Positions 63,284-64,000 of a stretch of 64,000 bases of DNA are shown one piece after another. Made by a program: the position numbers and the translations under genes. This DNA comes from Algoriphagus resistens (lineage in GTDB: Bacteria > Bacteroidota > Bacteroidia > Cytophagales > Cyclobacteriaceae). The stretch spans positions 248,001-312,000 of the forward strand of contig NZ_LMXN01000001.1 in NCBI RefSeq assembly GCF_001442615.1, written 5' to 3'. The notes beneath the pieces are model-generated. The model saw only the letters and a program-made list of their open reading frames with translations, was not told where the DNA came from and did not search any database. Within the stretch, counting starts at the first letter, position 1. Each line of letters begins with the position of its first letter.

Positions 63284-64000
63284 TTAATTGGCTTTTGTAT
63301 CCAAAACAATCGATACGCTATTGTAAATGAATTTGTCTTTTGTCTTGTCGGCAGCAGTAGCTTCATCACCATAAGAAAGACCCCAGTCGGTACGGTCGAT
63401 ATTGAACCCTGCTTTAACAGATGCAGTACCGTTGGAGACAGTTACCGTTGCCGGAAACTTGATGTTTTTAGTAGTTCCTCTCATAGTAAGGTTGCCGCTG
63501 ATCCAATTGGTAGGGGCTTCGGGTGCCAGTTCAGAGTCGGAGGAGGGGGTGAATTCAGTTTCAAACTCCTCTTTGTCGGTTACAACATCACCTGCAGAGA
63601 ATGGTTCTACAGAGGTGATCTCAAAAGTAGCGGTAGGGTGAGTTGCTGCATCAAAGAAATCTGGTGACTGTAGATGGCCATGAAGCTTTCCATAATCCTC
63701 AGAACCCGCTTCCAGGTCTTTGATCTCCAGCTTAGTGATGTCAAAAGTGATTTTACCGCCTGCGATAGTTTCACCTTCAGTGATGAGTGTACCTTCTACA
63801 GCCGGGATCACACCGTTGTGCTGTCCTGCAGGCTTGTAACCGGTCCAGGCGATAGTGCTGGCCCCTGTGTCAACAGTTAGCGTAGTGCCTTCTGCCTGTG
63901 CTACTTCCTGTGCGTCGGTTGCTTCTACTGTTTCAGTGGATTTGCCACAGGCAAAAGTCATTAGAGCGGCCGCAAGGATTAGGCCTGATTGTTTGATAGT
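63284..64000 (-). CDS. YceI-family lipoprotein (5' end beyond the window)
   Basis: Exported lipocalin-like protein of the YceI family, thought to bind isoprenoid or polyprenyl-type lipids. The frame is open to the window's right edge: from 64000 it reads TIKQSGLILAAALMTFACGK, a lipoprotein signal with its Cys in FAC. The true start is therefore outside the window, and the ATG at 63961 (MTFACGK) should not be used. The mature domain shows STIAWTGYKPAGQHNGV, KLEIKDLEAGSEDYGKLHGH, ADPTATFEITSVEPF-like strands and ITVTVNLTMRGTTKNIKFPAT, then NIDRTDWGLSYGD. It is a separate unit from pabB. Confidence 0.92.
   Translation of the reverse strand, partial: TIKQSGLILAAALMTFACGKSTETVEATDAQEVAQAEGTTLTVDTGASTIAWTGYKPAGQHNGVIPAVEGTLITEGETIAGGKITFDITKLEIKDLEAGSEDYGKLHGHLQSPDFFDAATHPTATFEITSVEPFSAGDVVTDKEEFETEFTPSSDSELAPEAPTNWISGNLTMRGTTKNIKFPATVTVSNGTASVKAGFNIDRTDWGLSYGDEATAADKTKDKFIYNSVSIVLDTKAN

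Overview
The window reads as a chromosomal segment of a Bacteroidota bacterium, most likely order Cytophagales, in or near Cyclobacteriaceae (Algoriphagus-like). Seen directly: three SusC/SusD pairs, many signal-peptide-bearing outer-membrane proteins and lipoproteins, a 59-codon histone-H1-like (Hc1) gene, a TamL-type lipoprotein, a SUF operon with a bacilliredoxin, and the gene order miaB / sigma-54 activator / lptE / TPR protein / secG / groESL. The genus is an inference from family resemblance. I see no tRNA, rRNA, CRISPR array, IS element or prophage.

Layout. (1) 314-4976, plus strand: susC/susD pair 1, closed by a strong terminator. (2) 5042-18701, minus strand: a VOC enzyme, an S9 peptidase, a PBP4-type carboxypeptidase, then SusCD pairs 2 and 3. 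No carbohydrate-active enzyme accompanies any of the three pairs. The susC genes of pairs 2 and 3 share a nearly identical 5' module: distal promoter block, proximal leader, signal peptide and N-terminal extension. (3) 19167-26283: a membrane pyrophosphatase, a class A beta-lactamase-like hydrolase, two small conserved-looking proteins, a GlcG/HbpS-like protein behind a repeat pair, a Tat-type Gfo/Idh/MocA oxidoreductase and the Hc1-like gene. (4) 26359-39249, minus strand: an envelope-rich block with DUF4136-type lipoproteins, several beta-barrel proteins, DUF2490, PAP2 phosphatase, hemF and tamL. (5) 39269-41001, plus strand: an rRNA methyltransferase and an SBF-type transporter. (6) 41045-49683, minus strand: acyl-CoA-binding protein, citrate synthase, the Fe-S operon sufBCDSE-DUF59-bacilliredoxin, and an Lrp/AsnC regulator. 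(7) 49684-50413: a long gap with palindromes and a probable frameshifted small gene. (8) 50414-53242: a second S9 peptidase, plus strand. (9) 53362-60716: groEL/groES, one lone plus-strand hypothetical, secG, a TPR protein, lptE, a sigma-54 activator and miaB. (10) 60880-64000: dinB, pabB and a YceI-family lipoprotein that runs off the right edge.

How the genes work together. Most of the window serves the envelope: nutrient import (SusCD, porins, FadL-like barrel), assembly of outer-membrane components (TamL, LptE, SecG) and peptide or peptidoglycan hydrolysis (S9, S13). The remainder is core metabolism and maintenance: Fe-S clusters, citrate synthase, heme, folate, chaperonin, tRNA/rRNA modification and translesion synthesis. 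The most unusual items are the duplicated SusC 5' module, the repeat pair with covarying palindromes at 24487-24638, the recurring TATCGA-type elements around lrp and suf, and the apparent frameshifted gene at 49910-50244. I did not find a clear multi-gene system of unknown type.
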